A stretch of 64,000 nt of DNA from CAYNNQ01 sp964398785 (GCA_964398785.1 CAYNNQ010000005.1:1-64000); one strand, 5' to 3'. Shown: positions 51,427-60,592, counted from the stretch's first letter. Made by a program: numbers and translations. Notes: generated by a model from the letters alone, not told the origin.

Positions 51427-53601
51427 CTAAATGTCCTCTGCGGGCAATGCCATCCCCAACTTGCGCAAAAGCCCTTTGTTAATACTTGCCCGGCGCAACC
51501 AGATTGAGTTTTGCAACTCAAACATGTCCAAATTCAGTCCAGCATCCTTGGCTCGGGAAACAATGCGCACCAAAACGTCTTCCTCCTCTCCGGCCTGCAG
51601 GCGGTGCTGAAGATCTTCCTGCACAGCTTTCTCCAACAGACCCAGCAAATAAGGATTTTGGACCAAAAATCCCCGACCTATACCCAATACTTCCGGATCA
51701 GGGAGACCCTCTTGGATCCAGTGCCAGACCAACCCGGCATAAATTCCCTGCACGAAGCTAATAAAATCTTTTTGTCCGGGCTCAAATGGCAAGCCGCTCA
51801 TCCAAACGGCTTTTGCCTCTTCTACGACCTCCTCCCACCATCTTTGCATAAAAGCAAAAACAGACCAGTGCTGCACCAGAGTGCGCAAACGCAAAGGAAT
51901 GTCAGTAGCCTGGACTTTTTTGGAGTTCCCTACCAAGCAACATTCATTTAGTCTACCATTAATAAATGTAAACCCAACAGTCTCATCCATGCCGGTGCGC
52001 GACCACCGGATTCGGGCATTACCCTGGTTCCCCTCTCCCTCCTGTGAACAGTGGATTCTTATACCGGGGAAGTCCGGATCAACCCCGAATTTATTCGCAC
52101 AAACTCCAAGAAAGGCAAGTTTTGGTCCGGTCGGGAGACGGGTTTCAATATCCTTTTCCCAAATCTCTTTACCACTGCCCACATCTTCCCTGTTGGAATC
52201 CGCATCTTCCAGAATTTCCAGAAAACCACCGCGGACATCCGGCCCGCCAGCAACTTGCAATAATTGCATCCCGCGCAAAGCGGAAGTAAGGGCGTTCATC
52301 GGCTCCAAACGATAAATGTCATCAAAGAACCAGGCACAGCTGGAAAAAGAAGCCAGGCAGTGTCTTTGCATTTCCAGGAGAGTCCATCCCAGCTGTTTTT
52401 TTTCCTCCCCGGCCTCGAGAAAATTTTCTGTGGCAAACGCGGAGCCGCTTTCGGCACCAGCCAAGACACGCCCATAATCCAAAAGTGCGCTCTCCCGATC
52501 GGCAAATATTTCCTTTCCTTGTTTTTGGAAATGTTCATCCGCATAATATTTGAGGTAGTTCAGCGCCCGGCGCAGAGGCTTGCGCCAGTACTGCCTCCAA
52601 TCCGGGTGTCCGCCGTCAGCACATCCGCAGTGCTCCTGCCACCTCTTCAATCCGTGCATGCAGCTCCAGGAGGACTGTTCTTTTATGCGCACCTTGCATT
52701 GAGGGGGGAATGCCTCCAAAAGCTCCGGGCAATTGGCCAATCTATTGCCGTCCCTGCCCTTCCGCCCCTGGTCCAGCACATAGGCCAAGGCCATTTCCCC
52801 GAACTTGGAATGATGGCCGTACGATTCCCCATCTGTCGCCAGAAGTTTCATTTTTTCCCCGCTCTCCGAACTAAGCCTTTGCCAGAAGCCCTCTCCATCA
52901 GCCAGTAGATGTTCAAAGGCAACCGCGGTGGAAAGAGGACCATGGTAAAAAAAGACAACCATATGTTGTCCGGAGGGCAAATCTAAGCGGTAAGGACGGG
53001 AAGTATCCAGAGAATTTTCATCCACTTCTACCCAGGTATCCTTTTCTGGAGGCAGGATCGCCTCCGCCTGCTGCGGGGAAAGTATAGTAAAACTAATCCC
53101 TTCAGCGGCCAAATCCTCTAAAGTCGGGGTGTCTACCGCGGCTTCCGCCAGCCACATCCCTTCCGGATCACGGCCAAATCTGGCCCGGAAATCGTGTATG
53201 CTCCAGCGGATCTCCATTTTTCTTTCCCGTGGGGAATCCAAGGGGAGGATGGAATGGTGATACACTTGGGCGATAGCGTTACCGTGTCCAGTGCGCTCCA
53301 GACTCAACCGATCGCCTTCGAGTATGCGGGAATAGGTTTGGGGCAAATGGCGCTCTATCCAGGAGAGCAATGTAGGGCCGAAATTAAAACTTATCCACTC
53401 GTAGCAATTCACCATCTCCCGAACATAGCCGTCCTTATCCAGCAACCGGGCAAAAGCCAACGGAGAGTAGCATTCCCGGGCAATCCTTTCATTCCAGTTC
53501 ATGTAAGGGGCCGCACTCCCCTCGGGCAGGACGTCCTCAATCCACGGGTCCTGGCGAGGAGGTTGATAGAAATGGCCGTGTATGCACAGTGTACCACCCA
53601 T
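51427..53601 (-). CDS. Glycoside hydrolase family 57 enzyme with DUF3536 region
   Basis: 724 residues from the ATG at 53601. The (beta/alpha)7 barrel starts CIHGHFYQPPRQDPW. The proposed nucleophile glutamate lies in GMWLAEAAVDT and the acid/base aspartate in LLATDGESYGHH. The C-terminal half is DUF3536-like helical sequence (KRWQEHCGCADGGHPDWRQ, SCAWFFDDIYRLEP). GH57 enzymes act on alpha-glucans (amylase, branching or 4-alpha-glucanotransferase). Cytoplasmic, so probably glycogen-related. The HDOD gene starts one base beyond its stop. AGGGTCAAGGG precedes the ATG. Confidence 0.9.
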   Translation of the reverse strand: MGGTLCIHGHFYQPPRQDPWIEDVLPEGSAAPYMNWNERIARECYSPLAFARLLDKDGYVREMVNCYEWISFNFGPTLLSWIERHLPQTYSRILEGDRLSLERTGHGNAIAQVYHHSILPLDSPRERKMEIRWSIHDFRARFGRDPEGMWLAEAAVDTPTLEDLAAEGISFTILSPQQAEAILPPEKDTWVEVDENSLDTSRPYRLDLPSGQHMVVFFYHGPLSTAVAFEHLLADGEGFWQRLSSESGEKMKLLATDGESYGHHSKFGEMALAYVLDQGRKGRDGNRLANCPELLEAFPPQCKVRIKEQSSWSCMHGLKRWQEHCGCADGGHPDWRQYWRKPLRRALNYLKYYADEHFQKQGKEIFADRESALLDYGRVLAGAESGSAFATENFLEAGEEKKQLGWTLLEMQRHCLASFSSCAWFFDDIYRLEPMNALTSALRGMQLLQVAGGPDVRGGFLEILEDADSNREDVGSGKEIWEKDIETRLPTGPKLAFLGVCANKFGVDPDFPGIRIHCSQEGEGNQGNARIRWSRTGMDETVGFTFINGRLNECCLVGNSKKVQATDIPLRLRTLVQHWSVFAFMQRWWEEVVEEAKAVWMSGLPFEPGQKDFISFVQGIYAGLVWHWIQEGLPDPEVLGIGRGFLVQNPYLLGLLEKAVQEDLQHRLQAGEEEDVLVRIVSRAKDAGLNLDMFELQNSIWLRRASINKGLLRKLGMALPAEDI

Positions 53602-53893
53602 AATATCCCTTGACCCTCCAAGCATTAAAATTTCCCAGCCCCAAAAGGCAATCCCGCACCAGAAAAATCAGGGCTTGACTCAAAGTTCGGAACAAAAAAC
53701 CTTGATCCCTTGAGGCTACCTTGGATACTGAGCCGAAATCGCAGCCTTGAAATGAACCAAATTAAGCCCAAACATCTCTGCTCTCAAGTCCGAACTTGCC
53801 ATAATCGGCATAGCAAGGCATTATTACACCGGTAAAGGGAGGACTGCAACCGATTAACACCCTTGAATCGGGGAAAATATAAAGGAGCGTAAG
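53602..53893. other. 292-bp divergent promoter region, no gene seen
   Basis: Lies between the divergent GH57 and rdgC genes, so it should hold both promoters. I find no strong -35/-10 pair, operator palindrome or small gene. AAAGGAG at 53881-53887 belongs to rdgC. Confidence 0.5.
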
Positions 53894-54511
53894 TTGGGCT
53901 TTTTAAGCACGAGCATCGCATATACCAGATACAGAATAATGGACGATATCCCTGACAGCCTATGGCCGGACATAGTCAACCGCCTCCGGAGCAAGGCCTT
54001 TCTGGAGATCGAGAACACCTCCCAGGAAAGAGGCTTCGGCTGGGTCTGTTTCGATGAAATGTTGGACAGTGAATGGTCTACCGCCATGCCCCAAAAGGGG
54101 GAGTTTTTGGCCTTCGCGCTTCGACTTGATACCAGACGTGTTCCCACGGCAGTTTTGAACAAGCACTTCAAGCTCGCCCAGCACGAAAAACTCAAGCAGA
54201 TCAAGGAGCAGGGTGGGCAGTTTTTGACCAAGACCCAGAAAAAAGAACTGCGGGATCAAGTACGGGCAAAATTGCTGGCGTATACTATGCCGGTGCCAGC
54301 AGTCTTCGATGTAGCATGGGACACCGGGGACAACCTGGTTTACCTGGCCTCTACTAGAGACAAGGTCCGGGAGCTTTTCACCGATCTCTTCCTGCAGACC
54401 TTTGAATTAAACTTGGAACCTTTGAATCCATATTTCTTGGGTCTACAGATGCTCTCCTCCGAGCGTGCTCAAAAGCTTGAGAGCCTGGAGCCCACTATAT
54501 TTGGAGCGTAA
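53894..54511 (+). CDS. RdgC-like recombination-associated protein (short form)
   Basis: 205 residues. The start LGFLSTSIAYTRYRI, then GWVCFDEMLD, FALRLDTRRVPTAVLNKHFKLA and TKTQKKELRDQVRAKLLAYTMPVP are characteristic of RdgC, which forms a DNA-encircling ring and limits RecA action. E. coli RdgC has about 300 residues, so this is the compact variant. The start codon is TTG at 53894, directly after AAAGGAGCG; no ATG is near. The gene of unknown function at 54519 follows by 7 bp. Confidence 0.85.
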   Translation: MGFLSTSIAYTRYRIMDDIPDSLWPDIVNRLRSKAFLEIENTSQERGFGWVCFDEMLDSEWSTAMPQKGEFLAFALRLDTRRVPTAVLNKHFKLAQHEKLKQIKEQGGQFLTKTQKKELRDQVRAKLLAYTMPVPAVFDVAWDTGDNLVYLASTRDKVRELFTDLFLQTFELNLEPLNPYFLGLQMLSSERAQKLESLEPTIFGA

Positions 54512-54518
54512 GTTTCAT

Positions 54519-55325
54519 ATGGGACTTGAAGATAAGATAAAGGAAATATTCCTGAACAAAAACGAGCAAACAGAGAAAAGCCTCTCCAAGGACTTTGATC
54601 TAGTAGAGATGCCCTTGGAGGGCGTTATAGCCTACTGGCTTTCCCTGAAAAAAATCATGGCCGGGAAAAAGCCCAAAGATGCCCTGACCCGGGAAACCGA
54701 GAACACAAGCGAGCCTTTTATCCATCACCTCTTGGGCCTTTTGGATTCCGGCCTTGAAAAACAAGAAATACTAAAATACGGCCGTATAAAAAAGCAGACC
54801 ATGCTCAAGGATTTACAGCGAAAATTGGATCTTATGGCCATCTCCCTCTTGGGCATGGCCACAAATGAAAACCCGCAAATGGTCTTGATCCGGATAATCT
54901 CCAAGTTCCCCATCTCCCCGATATACGAAAAAAAAGTCTTTGAGGCGGCGCAAAGCATAATCCACAAGGCTGAACAAAACGAAGCGGAGATGAACCGCTT
55001 TTTCAATATAGACCACCGATTGCGGCTGGAGAGACTGATCATAAACCTGATTGTCTACAACATGCTGGAAAGAAGAGCTGGCAGGCAGGCTTTAACCGAG
55101 TATATGGAATACCTGCGCTCCTTTTACTATGCGGAAGGTCTTTCCCTCTTGCTGGACGGTTTCGACTACGACTTCATCAAACACCGCCTCAATCTGCAAA
55201 AAAACGAAATAATCGAACTTACCGGAACAAAAATGAATCTATCCATAAATCTATGTGCCGCAGTACATGAGGGCCACAGCTACGCGGACATGCAAAAGAT
55301 GGCCGCATCCTACAGCCTGCATTAA
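54519..55325 (+). CDS. Conserved protein of unknown function in an rdgC operon
   Basis: 268 residues from the ATG at 54519. Wholly helical and charged: LEDKIKEIFLNKNEQTEKSL, LKKIMAGKKPKDALTRETEN, LQRKLDLMAISLLGMATNEN, LERLIINLIVYNMLERRAG, YMEYLRSFYYAEGLSLLLDG. No signal peptide, membrane segment or catalytic motif. It starts 7 bp after the rdgC stop, so it is translated from the same message and may act with RdgC on DNA. I recognise no family. Confidence 0.72.
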   Translation: MGLEDKIKEIFLNKNEQTEKSLSKDFDLVEMPLEGVIAYWLSLKKIMAGKKPKDALTRETENTSEPFIHHLLGLLDSGLEKQEILKYGRIKKQTMLKDLQRKLDLMAISLLGMATNENPQMVLIRIISKFPISPIYEKKVFEAAQSIIHKAEQNEAEMNRFFNIDHRLRLERLIINLIVYNMLERRAGRQALTEYMEYLRSFYYAEGLSLLLDGFDYDFIKHRLNLQKNEIIELTGTKMNLSINLCAAVHEGHSYADMQKMAASYSLH

Positions 55326-55372
55326 TCCCGAGCATATTTTAAAGTAAACACTGCTTTCCATAAAACGGAATT

Positions 55373-55490
55373 GAGGCATCTGCAAAAAATCGAATGAAGG
55401 ATTTAGACGCATAGCTTAAACCCTGTAACTCTTTGAGTTTACTTGAAACTTAACACTGCCTGCAAAAATTTATTTTTTGCAGGCGCATTT
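55373..55490 (+). mobile_element. Family-A MITE-like element, copy 5 (decayed)
   Basis: Starts GAGGCATCTGCAAAAAATCG, ends near TTTTTTGCAGGCGCATTT. The interior has lost the CTCCAGTATTCGAC match seen in other copies (CGAATGAAGGATTTAG here). Flanks share only GAATT (55368-55372 and 55491-55495). It lies 45 bp upstream of the frameshifted gene at 55535. Confidence 0.78.
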
Positions 55491-55534
55491 GAATTAATAT
55501 ACAGCACGAGTTCGATTACCATACAGGGGAAATT

Positions 55535-55919
55535 ATGCATTTTTGCACAGTAGTAAACTGTATGCACGGCTGGGTTACCGGTGATAGACTCTATGAAAAA
55601 TCATTTCCGGGCCGATCATGTGCAGATGGTAACCGAGCCAGGCCCGTGCCTCATCCTGGCCCATAACAACCCGGATGGGCTTTTAGATTCAATACCGGAG
55701 AGGACAGATATACCCTTAAACAACCATCGGTCCAATGCTTTGGCCCTAGTCGGGCTTCTTGACTGCGGCGGCAACCCGGTGGGCACGGAGAAGCAGGTTG
55801 AACAGCTGAAAAATGCGCTCTCCTTCCTGCACCAAAAATATCCCCGTCTAAAACTGGTTAGCCTGTGGGTGGACGAGGACTGGGAGGTACAGGAAATATC
55901 TGCCGCCAGGCCTGATTAA
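55535..55919 (+). pseudogene. Frameshifted small 'NCMDGR' carbonic-anhydrase-like protein
   Basis: Two frames together resemble a family of about 125-residue proteins beginning xxTAINCMDGRVQLPV and containing MVTEPGP, VG..DC.GNPV and LWVDEDWEV. The first frame (ATG at 55535) gives MHFCTVVNCMHGW. The second frame continues LPVIDSMKNHFRADHVQMV from 55575 to the stop at 55919. The shift at about 55574-55576 equals a loss of five bases relative to a normal GRVQLPV. The motif CMDGR has also become CMHGW. A frame from GTG at 55581 (112 codons) would lack the N-terminal motif. A sequencing error could explain the shift but not so easily the two substitutions. Confidence 0.7.
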
Positions 55920-55960
55920 ATAAAAAACGCACTTACCCTGGGCACTTAGGAATAGAAATC

Positions 55961-56512
55961 ATGAAAAAAATCTGTGTGTACTGCGGCTCGAGTCCGGGCG
56001 AGCGTCCTGAATATATCGAAATGGCCCGAAAATTGGGTCGGGAAATGGCCCGACGGGAAATCGGTTTGGTTTACGGCGGGGCCAGTATCGGGGTTATGGG
56101 AGCCATTGCCGATGCGGTCCTGGACTCGGGGGGTGAGGTCACCGGGGTCATTCCCCGGGCCCTTATGGACAAAGAGATTTCCCATGCCGGACTGACCCGG
56201 CTCAAACTAGTGGAAACCATGCACGAGAGAAAAATGGCCATGGCCGGGGCCGCGGACGGATTCATCGCCCTTCCCGGCGGCCTGGGGACAATAGAGGAAC
56301 TCTTCGAGATTCTGACCTGGTCCCAGCTGGAATTCCATAAAAAACCCTGCGCGCTTTTGGATATATGCGGTTATTATGAACATCTGCGCCGCTTTCTAAA
56401 CCATGCCGAAAACGAAGGTTTTGTAAAAAACACCCACCGGGGAATGCTCATCACCGACAGTAATCCGGCCGGGATCCTGGACAAAATGGCCGCGTATACC
56501 CCGCCTACTTAG
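55961..56512 (+). CDS. LOG-family (TIGR00730) Rossmann protein
   Basis: 183 residues. ICVYCGSSPGERPEYIEMA opens the fold, and GLVYGGASIGVMGAIADAVL, ERKMAMAGAADGFIALPGG and PGGLGTIEELFEILTWSQL carry the PGGxGTxxE nucleotide-sugar site. Related enzymes hydrolyse purine nucleoside 5'-monophosphates to base and ribose-5-phosphate (the plant LOG proteins act on cytokinin nucleotides). In bacteria the natural substrate is often unclear. Cytosolic. It stands alone, 41 bp after the frameshifted gene. Confidence 0.92.
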   Translation: MKKICVYCGSSPGERPEYIEMARKLGREMARREIGLVYGGASIGVMGAIADAVLDSGGEVTGVIPRALMDKEISHAGLTRLKLVETMHERKMAMAGAADGFIALPGGLGTIEELFEILTWSQLEFHKKPCALLDICGYYEHLRRFLNHAENEGFVKNTHRGMLITDSNPAGILDKMAAYTPPT

Positions 56513-56650
56513 GCAAAGCCGAGATTCGGGCTCCTATCCTGTATGGACTTTTTGTGGACAATACGGCCCTTCGAAGGATCTGCTGGCCATCTCCATAATT
56601 TACTTTCCTATCCAACACCCTCCAAATCCAAAAGCCCCAAAACTTCAATC

Positions 56651-57499
56651 TCATGAAAGAGACTCCTTCTCTTGATCCGAGATCGGGGCATTTTCCTTAT
56701 TGTACAAGTATGCCTTGCGTTTTTCCCGGATTAAATGCAATTCATCCCGGCCGGATTCCTGCGGTGAAAAGGGCTCCAGTTTGCGGGCCAGTTTATAAGG
56801 ATGGGTCTCATAGAGCATTCCCTTCACCGCTTCAAAGGTCATTTTCTGCTTCATGATCTCTTCATTGCTGTCCGCAGATATGCACTCTGCCATGGGCGTA
56901 AGGATAAAATTGCTGAAGACGATCCCGTACAAAGTGGAGACCAGAGCAATGGGAATCTGACTCAAGATCAATTCACTGTCTCCAATTCCCATCAGCATCC
57001 CAATTAACCCAATCACGCTGCCGGCCACTCCAAAAGCCGGGGCCAAACTGGCCATACGCCGGAAAAGCCTTTCATCCTGGGCCCTTTCAAAAGAATAGAC
57101 ACTGACCTGATTGCTCATTATCTCCTGAATTTCCTGTAGTGTATAATTATCCGCGATAAAAGGCACTATTTTGCGCAAAAAAGGATATGTGGCCCGGGAA
57201 TTCTCGATTTCCTCATAGCATGCCGGGCCTTCGCAGGCCGCCCGTACTGCGGTGTCAATCAGCTGATCCTTTATTTCTTTCCTGCTTATGCCTTCTCCGG
57301 CAAATATCCTGTGCACGGTTTTCAATGCCGAGCCCAGCCGGTACAATGGAAAACTGAGCAGGGTAGCCCCCAGGGTCCCGGAAAAAACCACAGTAAAGGC
57401 AATGAGGTTAAAATACGCTCCCGTATTCTTGGAAACGACAAATGAAGCCCCGAAAAAAAGAACACAGATCAAAATTGCAGCAAAGGTAATCTGTCGCAT
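56651..57499 (-). CDS. MotA-family flagellar motor stator protein
   Basis: 282 residues with four membrane helices at about 3-22, 30-50, 152-172 and 182-204 and a cytoplasmic loop of about 100 residues between the second and third. LAPAFGVAGSVIGLIGML and IPIALVSTLYGIVFSNFI are the MotA signature, with Pro154 in the pore helix. The charged loop (REKRK and RFR residues) would contact FliG. It forms the ion channel of the stator with MotB, whose gene lies 52 bp upstream. No other flagellar gene is in the window, so the unit could serve gliding or another motor as well. Confidence 0.87.
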   Translation of the reverse strand: MRQITFAAILICVLFFGASFVVSKNTGAYFNLIAFTVVFSGTLGATLLSFPLYRLGSALKTVHRIFAGEGISRKEIKDQLIDTAVRAACEGPACYEEIENSRATYPFLRKIVPFIADNYTLQEIQEIMSNQVSVYSFERAQDERLFRRMASLAPAFGVAGSVIGLIGMLMGIGDSELILSQIPIALVSTLYGIVFSNFILTPMAECISADSNEEIMKQKMTFEAVKGMLYETHPYKLARKLEPFSPQESGRDELHLIREKRKAYLYNKENAPISDQEKESLS

Positions 57500-57551
57500 T
57501 TATTCTCCTTTAAGCCAATCCCAAAAACGAACAACAACCAGCCGAACCCGT

Positions 57552-58379
57552 TTATACTCCTCTCTCACTTGCTTCCTCCGAGGAAGGAAAGGAGGGAGCC
57601 ATGATACGTATCTCCAATCTGTTATTTATCTGCTTGGAGTGATCACCATCTGCCGGGACCAAAGGCTCAGTATTCGCCACAGCCAAGATCTTAAAACGTT
57701 CAGCCCTGAATCCGTTTTCTATAAAATATTCGGCCACTTTTCCCGACCTTTCCGCTGACAGGCCCCACATGCTGCTGGTATCGGAGACACTTTCCATCTG
57801 GGGGGCCACATGCCCAACTATTTGCACCTCATTACTTATCATCTCCAGAACTGAGGATACTTTTTTCAAAAGAGGCTGCGCTTGAGGGACCAATTCACTT
57901 TTTCCTGGCCGAAAAAGCTTTTTGTTCTTCAAACGCATGGTAACATGACTGGCCTGAGTATACCCGATGCTTATACTCTCCCGGGAAAAGGAGGAAAAAA
58001 CCTTTGAAACCCGGTGATAGATTGAACGTATCCGGGGATCGGAGATGGTTTTCCCGCCCGCCACCCTATAAGCTGTTTGCCCCTCTTCTCCAAAACTATT
58101 TTTTACCTCCCCTTCATATGCAATCTCGTGAAAAACATGCTTGATTTGCGGATGATTCAGGGTGTAAACGAAAAGTACGGAAAAAAGGACAAAAAGGACC
58201 ATCATTAAATCCGACCAGGCGAACACCCAATTGGACTGGCCGTTATTTCCGCTCCACTCGGAAACACTCCAAAACTGCAGCCTTTCTCCTTTCTGCCCGT
58301 TACCCGACTCCAACAACGCGGAACCTGGAGAATGGCTGGAAAAATCGGCCTTTTTTTTCATAGAGACCACCGTTTCCAT
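57552..58379 (-). CDS. MotB-family stator protein (OmpA peptidoglycan-binding domain)
   Basis: 275 residues. After a 50-residue cytoplasmic tail one membrane helix (VFAWSDLMMVLFVLFSVLF) carries the ion-binding aspartate (Asp57). The periplasmic part contains an OmpA/MotB domain with LFRPGKSELVPQAQPLL, QIVGHVAPQ, WGLSAERSGKVAEYFIENG and NNRLEIRI, which anchors the stator to peptidoglycan. An internal ATG at 58361 is another possible start; neither has a strong leader. It is first in a two-gene unit with motA. Confidence 0.87.
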   Translation of the reverse strand: METVVSMKKKADFSSHSPGSALLESGNGQKGERLQFWSVSEWSGNNGQSNWVFAWSDLMMVLFVLFSVLFVYTLNHPQIKHVFHEIAYEGEVKNSFGEEGQTAYRVAGGKTISDPRIRSIYHRVSKVFSSFSRESISIGYTQASHVTMRLKNKKLFRPGKSELVPQAQPLLKKVSSVLEMISNEVQIVGHVAPQMESVSDTSSMWGLSAERSGKVAEYFIENGFRAERFKILAVANTEPLVPADGDHSKQINNRLEIRIMAPSFPSSEEASERGV

Positions 58380-58551
58380 AATCTTTAACGGAAAAAATAT
58401 CCCGCAAATTTATATACAGCAAAATCCGTTCCGCTGCACCAAACATGGATTTCTATTTTGGCAGTATTTTGCCGCCTCTTTCTGGGGGTTGAGTACGGAT
58501 CTTGCCAAAAGCGGCAATTATCAACCTTTTTCGCACCAATGGGTTATTATC

Positions 58552-58580
58552 TTGCATACCCCGGACTACTCGTATATTTT
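58552..58580 (+). promoter_or_regulatory. Candidate sigma-70 promoter of ettA
   Basis: TTGCAT (58552-58557), 17-bp spacer, TATTTT (58575-58580), about 50 bp before the ettA start. The match is moderate and no other evidence supports it. Confidence 0.35.
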
Positions 58581-58631
58581 CTTATTCTTTCGGGAGCCAC
58601 CCTGCACACAAACTCTAAAGGAGAACTCTAT

Positions 58632-60317
58632 ATGAGCCAGCAAGATTCAGAAAAAATCATCTATTCAATGGTTGGAGTGAGCAAACGCTATAAAGGGCAG
58701 CCGGTTATCCGGGACATATCCTTGTCCTATTTTTATGGTGCAAAAATCGGAGTTATTGGTTTAAACGGATCCGGAAAAAGTACGCTTTTGCGCATCATGG
58801 CCGGCGTGGATCAAGATTTTGAGGGTGAGACCCATATAACACCTGGCTACAGTTTGGGCTATCTGGAGCAGGAACCTGGCCTGGACGAATCCAAGACAGT
58901 ACAGGAAGTGGTTGCTGAGGGAGCACAGGAGACGTTTGACCTTTTGCAGGAATTCGAACGGATAAACGAAAAGTTCGCCGAACCCATGGACGACGAAGCC
59001 ATGCAAAAACTCCTAGATCGTCAAGCCGAGGTGCAGAATCAGCTGGATGCCAAAAACGCCTGGGAGGTTGATACCCAGCTGAAGATGGCCATGGAGGCAC
59101 TGCGCTGCCCTGCCGGGGACACTCCGGTTAACGTCCTTTCCGGAGGAGAACGCCGCAGAGTGGCCCTTTGCCGTTTGCTTATCCGCCAGCCGGACATACT
59201 GCTTTTGGATGAGCCTACCAATCATCTGGATGCGGAGACTCTGGTCTGGCTGGAGCACCATCTGCACGCCTATCCGGGTACAGTAATTGCGGTAACCCAC
59301 GATCGCTATTTCCTGAATAATGTCGCTGGGTGGATTCTGGAGCTAGACCGCGGCCATGGGGTGCCCTGGAAGGGCAATTACGCCTCTTGGCTGGAACAGA
59401 AAAAGACCAGATTAGAGAAAGAAAAACGTGCGGAAAAACACTGGCGTAAAACCCTGGAACGCGAACTGGAGTGGATCGGCATGTCCACAGAACAAAGGCA
59501 TGCCAAAAGCAAGTCCCGCATCGACAATTACGACAATCTGCTTACGCGGGAATCCGGCACCGGGGTGGAGGACCTGGAAATCCCCATACCACCGGGACCC
59601 CGCCTGGGAGATGTAGTAGTGGAGGCCGAAGGGGTAGGCAAAGGCTTTGAGGACAAAAAACTAATGGACAATCTTTCCTTTTTGATCCCCCCAGGAGCAA
59701 TCGTGGGAATAATCGGACCCAACGGCACGGGCAAGACCACTCTTTTCCGCATGATCACAGGGCAGGACTCACCGGACGAAGGCACCCTCAGACTGGGGCC
59801 TAGTGTAAAAATGGCCTATGTGGAACAAAGCCGTGAACGCCTCAACCCGGAAGAAACCGTATGGGAAGCTGTGAGCGGCGGCCGGGAGAACATTGCTATC
59901 GGAAGCCGGGAAATACGTTCCCGCGCCTACGTGGCCCGTTTCAACATAACCGGATCAGAGCAGCAGAAAAAACTTCGGGAATTGTCTGGGGGAGTGCGCA
60001 ACCGGGTGCACCTGGCCATGATGCTCAAGGAAGGGGCCAACCTGCTCCTTTTGGACGAACCAACCAACGATCTGGATGTAAATACCATGCGCGCCCTGGA
60101 AGACGCCCTACAGGATTTCGCCGGGAGCGCCATGGTCATAAGCCACGACCGCTGGTTTCTGGATCGTGTGACCACACACATACTGGCTTTCGAGGGAGAG
60201 GGAGAAGTGCTCTGGTTCGAGGGGAACTTCTCCGAGTACGAAGAAGATAAACGCAGGCGCCTAGGCCGGGATGCGGACCGCACCTCGCGCAGCAAGCACC
60301 GCAAGCTGGCCCGTTAG
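58632..60317 (+). CDS. ettA: ABC-F protein EttA (energy-dependent translational throttle)
   Basis: 561 residues from the ATG at 58632, preceded by AAAGGAG. Two ABC cassettes: Walker A GLNGSGKST and GPNGTGKTT, signatures LSGGERRRVALCRLL and LSGGVRNRVHLAMM, Walker B ILLLDEPTNHLDAET and LLLLDEPTNDLDVNT. Between them is the linker with the arm-type insertion (WLEQKKTRLEKEKRAEKHWRKTLERELEW shape, charged helix). The length and the GRD-like C-terminus match EttA. It binds the ribosomal E site and gates the first elongation step according to the ATP/ADP ratio. A longer frame to 58458 lacks a leader and any domain. Confidence 0.93.
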   Translation: MSQQDSEKIIYSMVGVSKRYKGQPVIRDISLSYFYGAKIGVIGLNGSGKSTLLRIMAGVDQDFEGETHITPGYSLGYLEQEPGLDESKTVQEVVAEGAQETFDLLQEFERINEKFAEPMDDEAMQKLLDRQAEVQNQLDAKNAWEVDTQLKMAMEALRCPAGDTPVNVLSGGERRRVALCRLLIRQPDILLLDEPTNHLDAETLVWLEHHLHAYPGTVIAVTHDRYFLNNVAGWILELDRGHGVPWKGNYASWLEQKKTRLEKEKRAEKHWRKTLERELEWIGMSTEQRHAKSKSRIDNYDNLLTRESGTGVEDLEIPIPPGPRLGDVVVEAEGVGKGFEDKKLMDNLSFLIPPGAIVGIIGPNGTGKTTLFRMITGQDSPDEGTLRLGPSVKMAYVEQSRERLNPEETVWEAVSGGRENIAIGSREIRSRAYVARFNITGSEQQKKLRELSGGVRNRVHLAMMLKEGANLLLLDEPTNDLDVNTMRALEDALQDFAGSAMVISHDRWFLDRVTTHILAFEGEGEVLWFEGNFSEYEEDKRRRLGRDADRTSRSKHRKLAR

Positions 60318-60346
60318 TCCACTGTCGGAGATCTTTTGGATATCTA

Positions 60347-60407
60347 GTCTCCATCCGGAAATGTGATATTTCTAAACCCGGAAATTTTTGAATTTCCGGA
60401 TAAGAAC
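60347..60407. repeat. Family-B repeat, minimal copy with perfect target duplication
   Basis: 61 bp from GTCTCCATCCGG to CCGGATAAGAAC, keeping only the two ends and the AAACCCGGAAA stem-loop. Flanked by TATCTA at 60341-60346 and 60408-60413, an exact 6-bp duplication. Internal deletion product of the longer form. Confidence 0.85.
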
Positions 60408-60421
60408 TATCTATTACGGCA

Positions 60422-60458
60422 GGTCCTGCACTCTAAATCAAAATAGGAGTGCAGGACC
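60422..60458. terminator. Hairpin between ettA and the ech operon
   Basis: A 12-bp perfect stem, GGTCCTGCACTC with GAGTGCAGGACC, 13-nt loop, followed by AAAATTTTGG. The position between convergent gene ends fits a terminator, though T-runs are short on both strands. The following 134 bp hold nothing I recognise. Confidence 0.6.
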
Positions 60459-60592
60459 AAAATTTTGGCATAAATTCGTCAAAAGACCTTTTGCATCCCC
60501 GATGTTGAAAAAAACATTAAACAGAAATGAACTATTCGGGGGAAGAATTTAATAAGAGCTAAAAGACTTATTCTGGCCAACTTCCGCAAAAT

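Noticed and set aside
58458..58631. N-terminal extension of EttA
   Set aside because: The extra 58 residues look like a hydrophobic random frame; AAAGGAG sits before the ATG at 58632, where EttA homologues begin.
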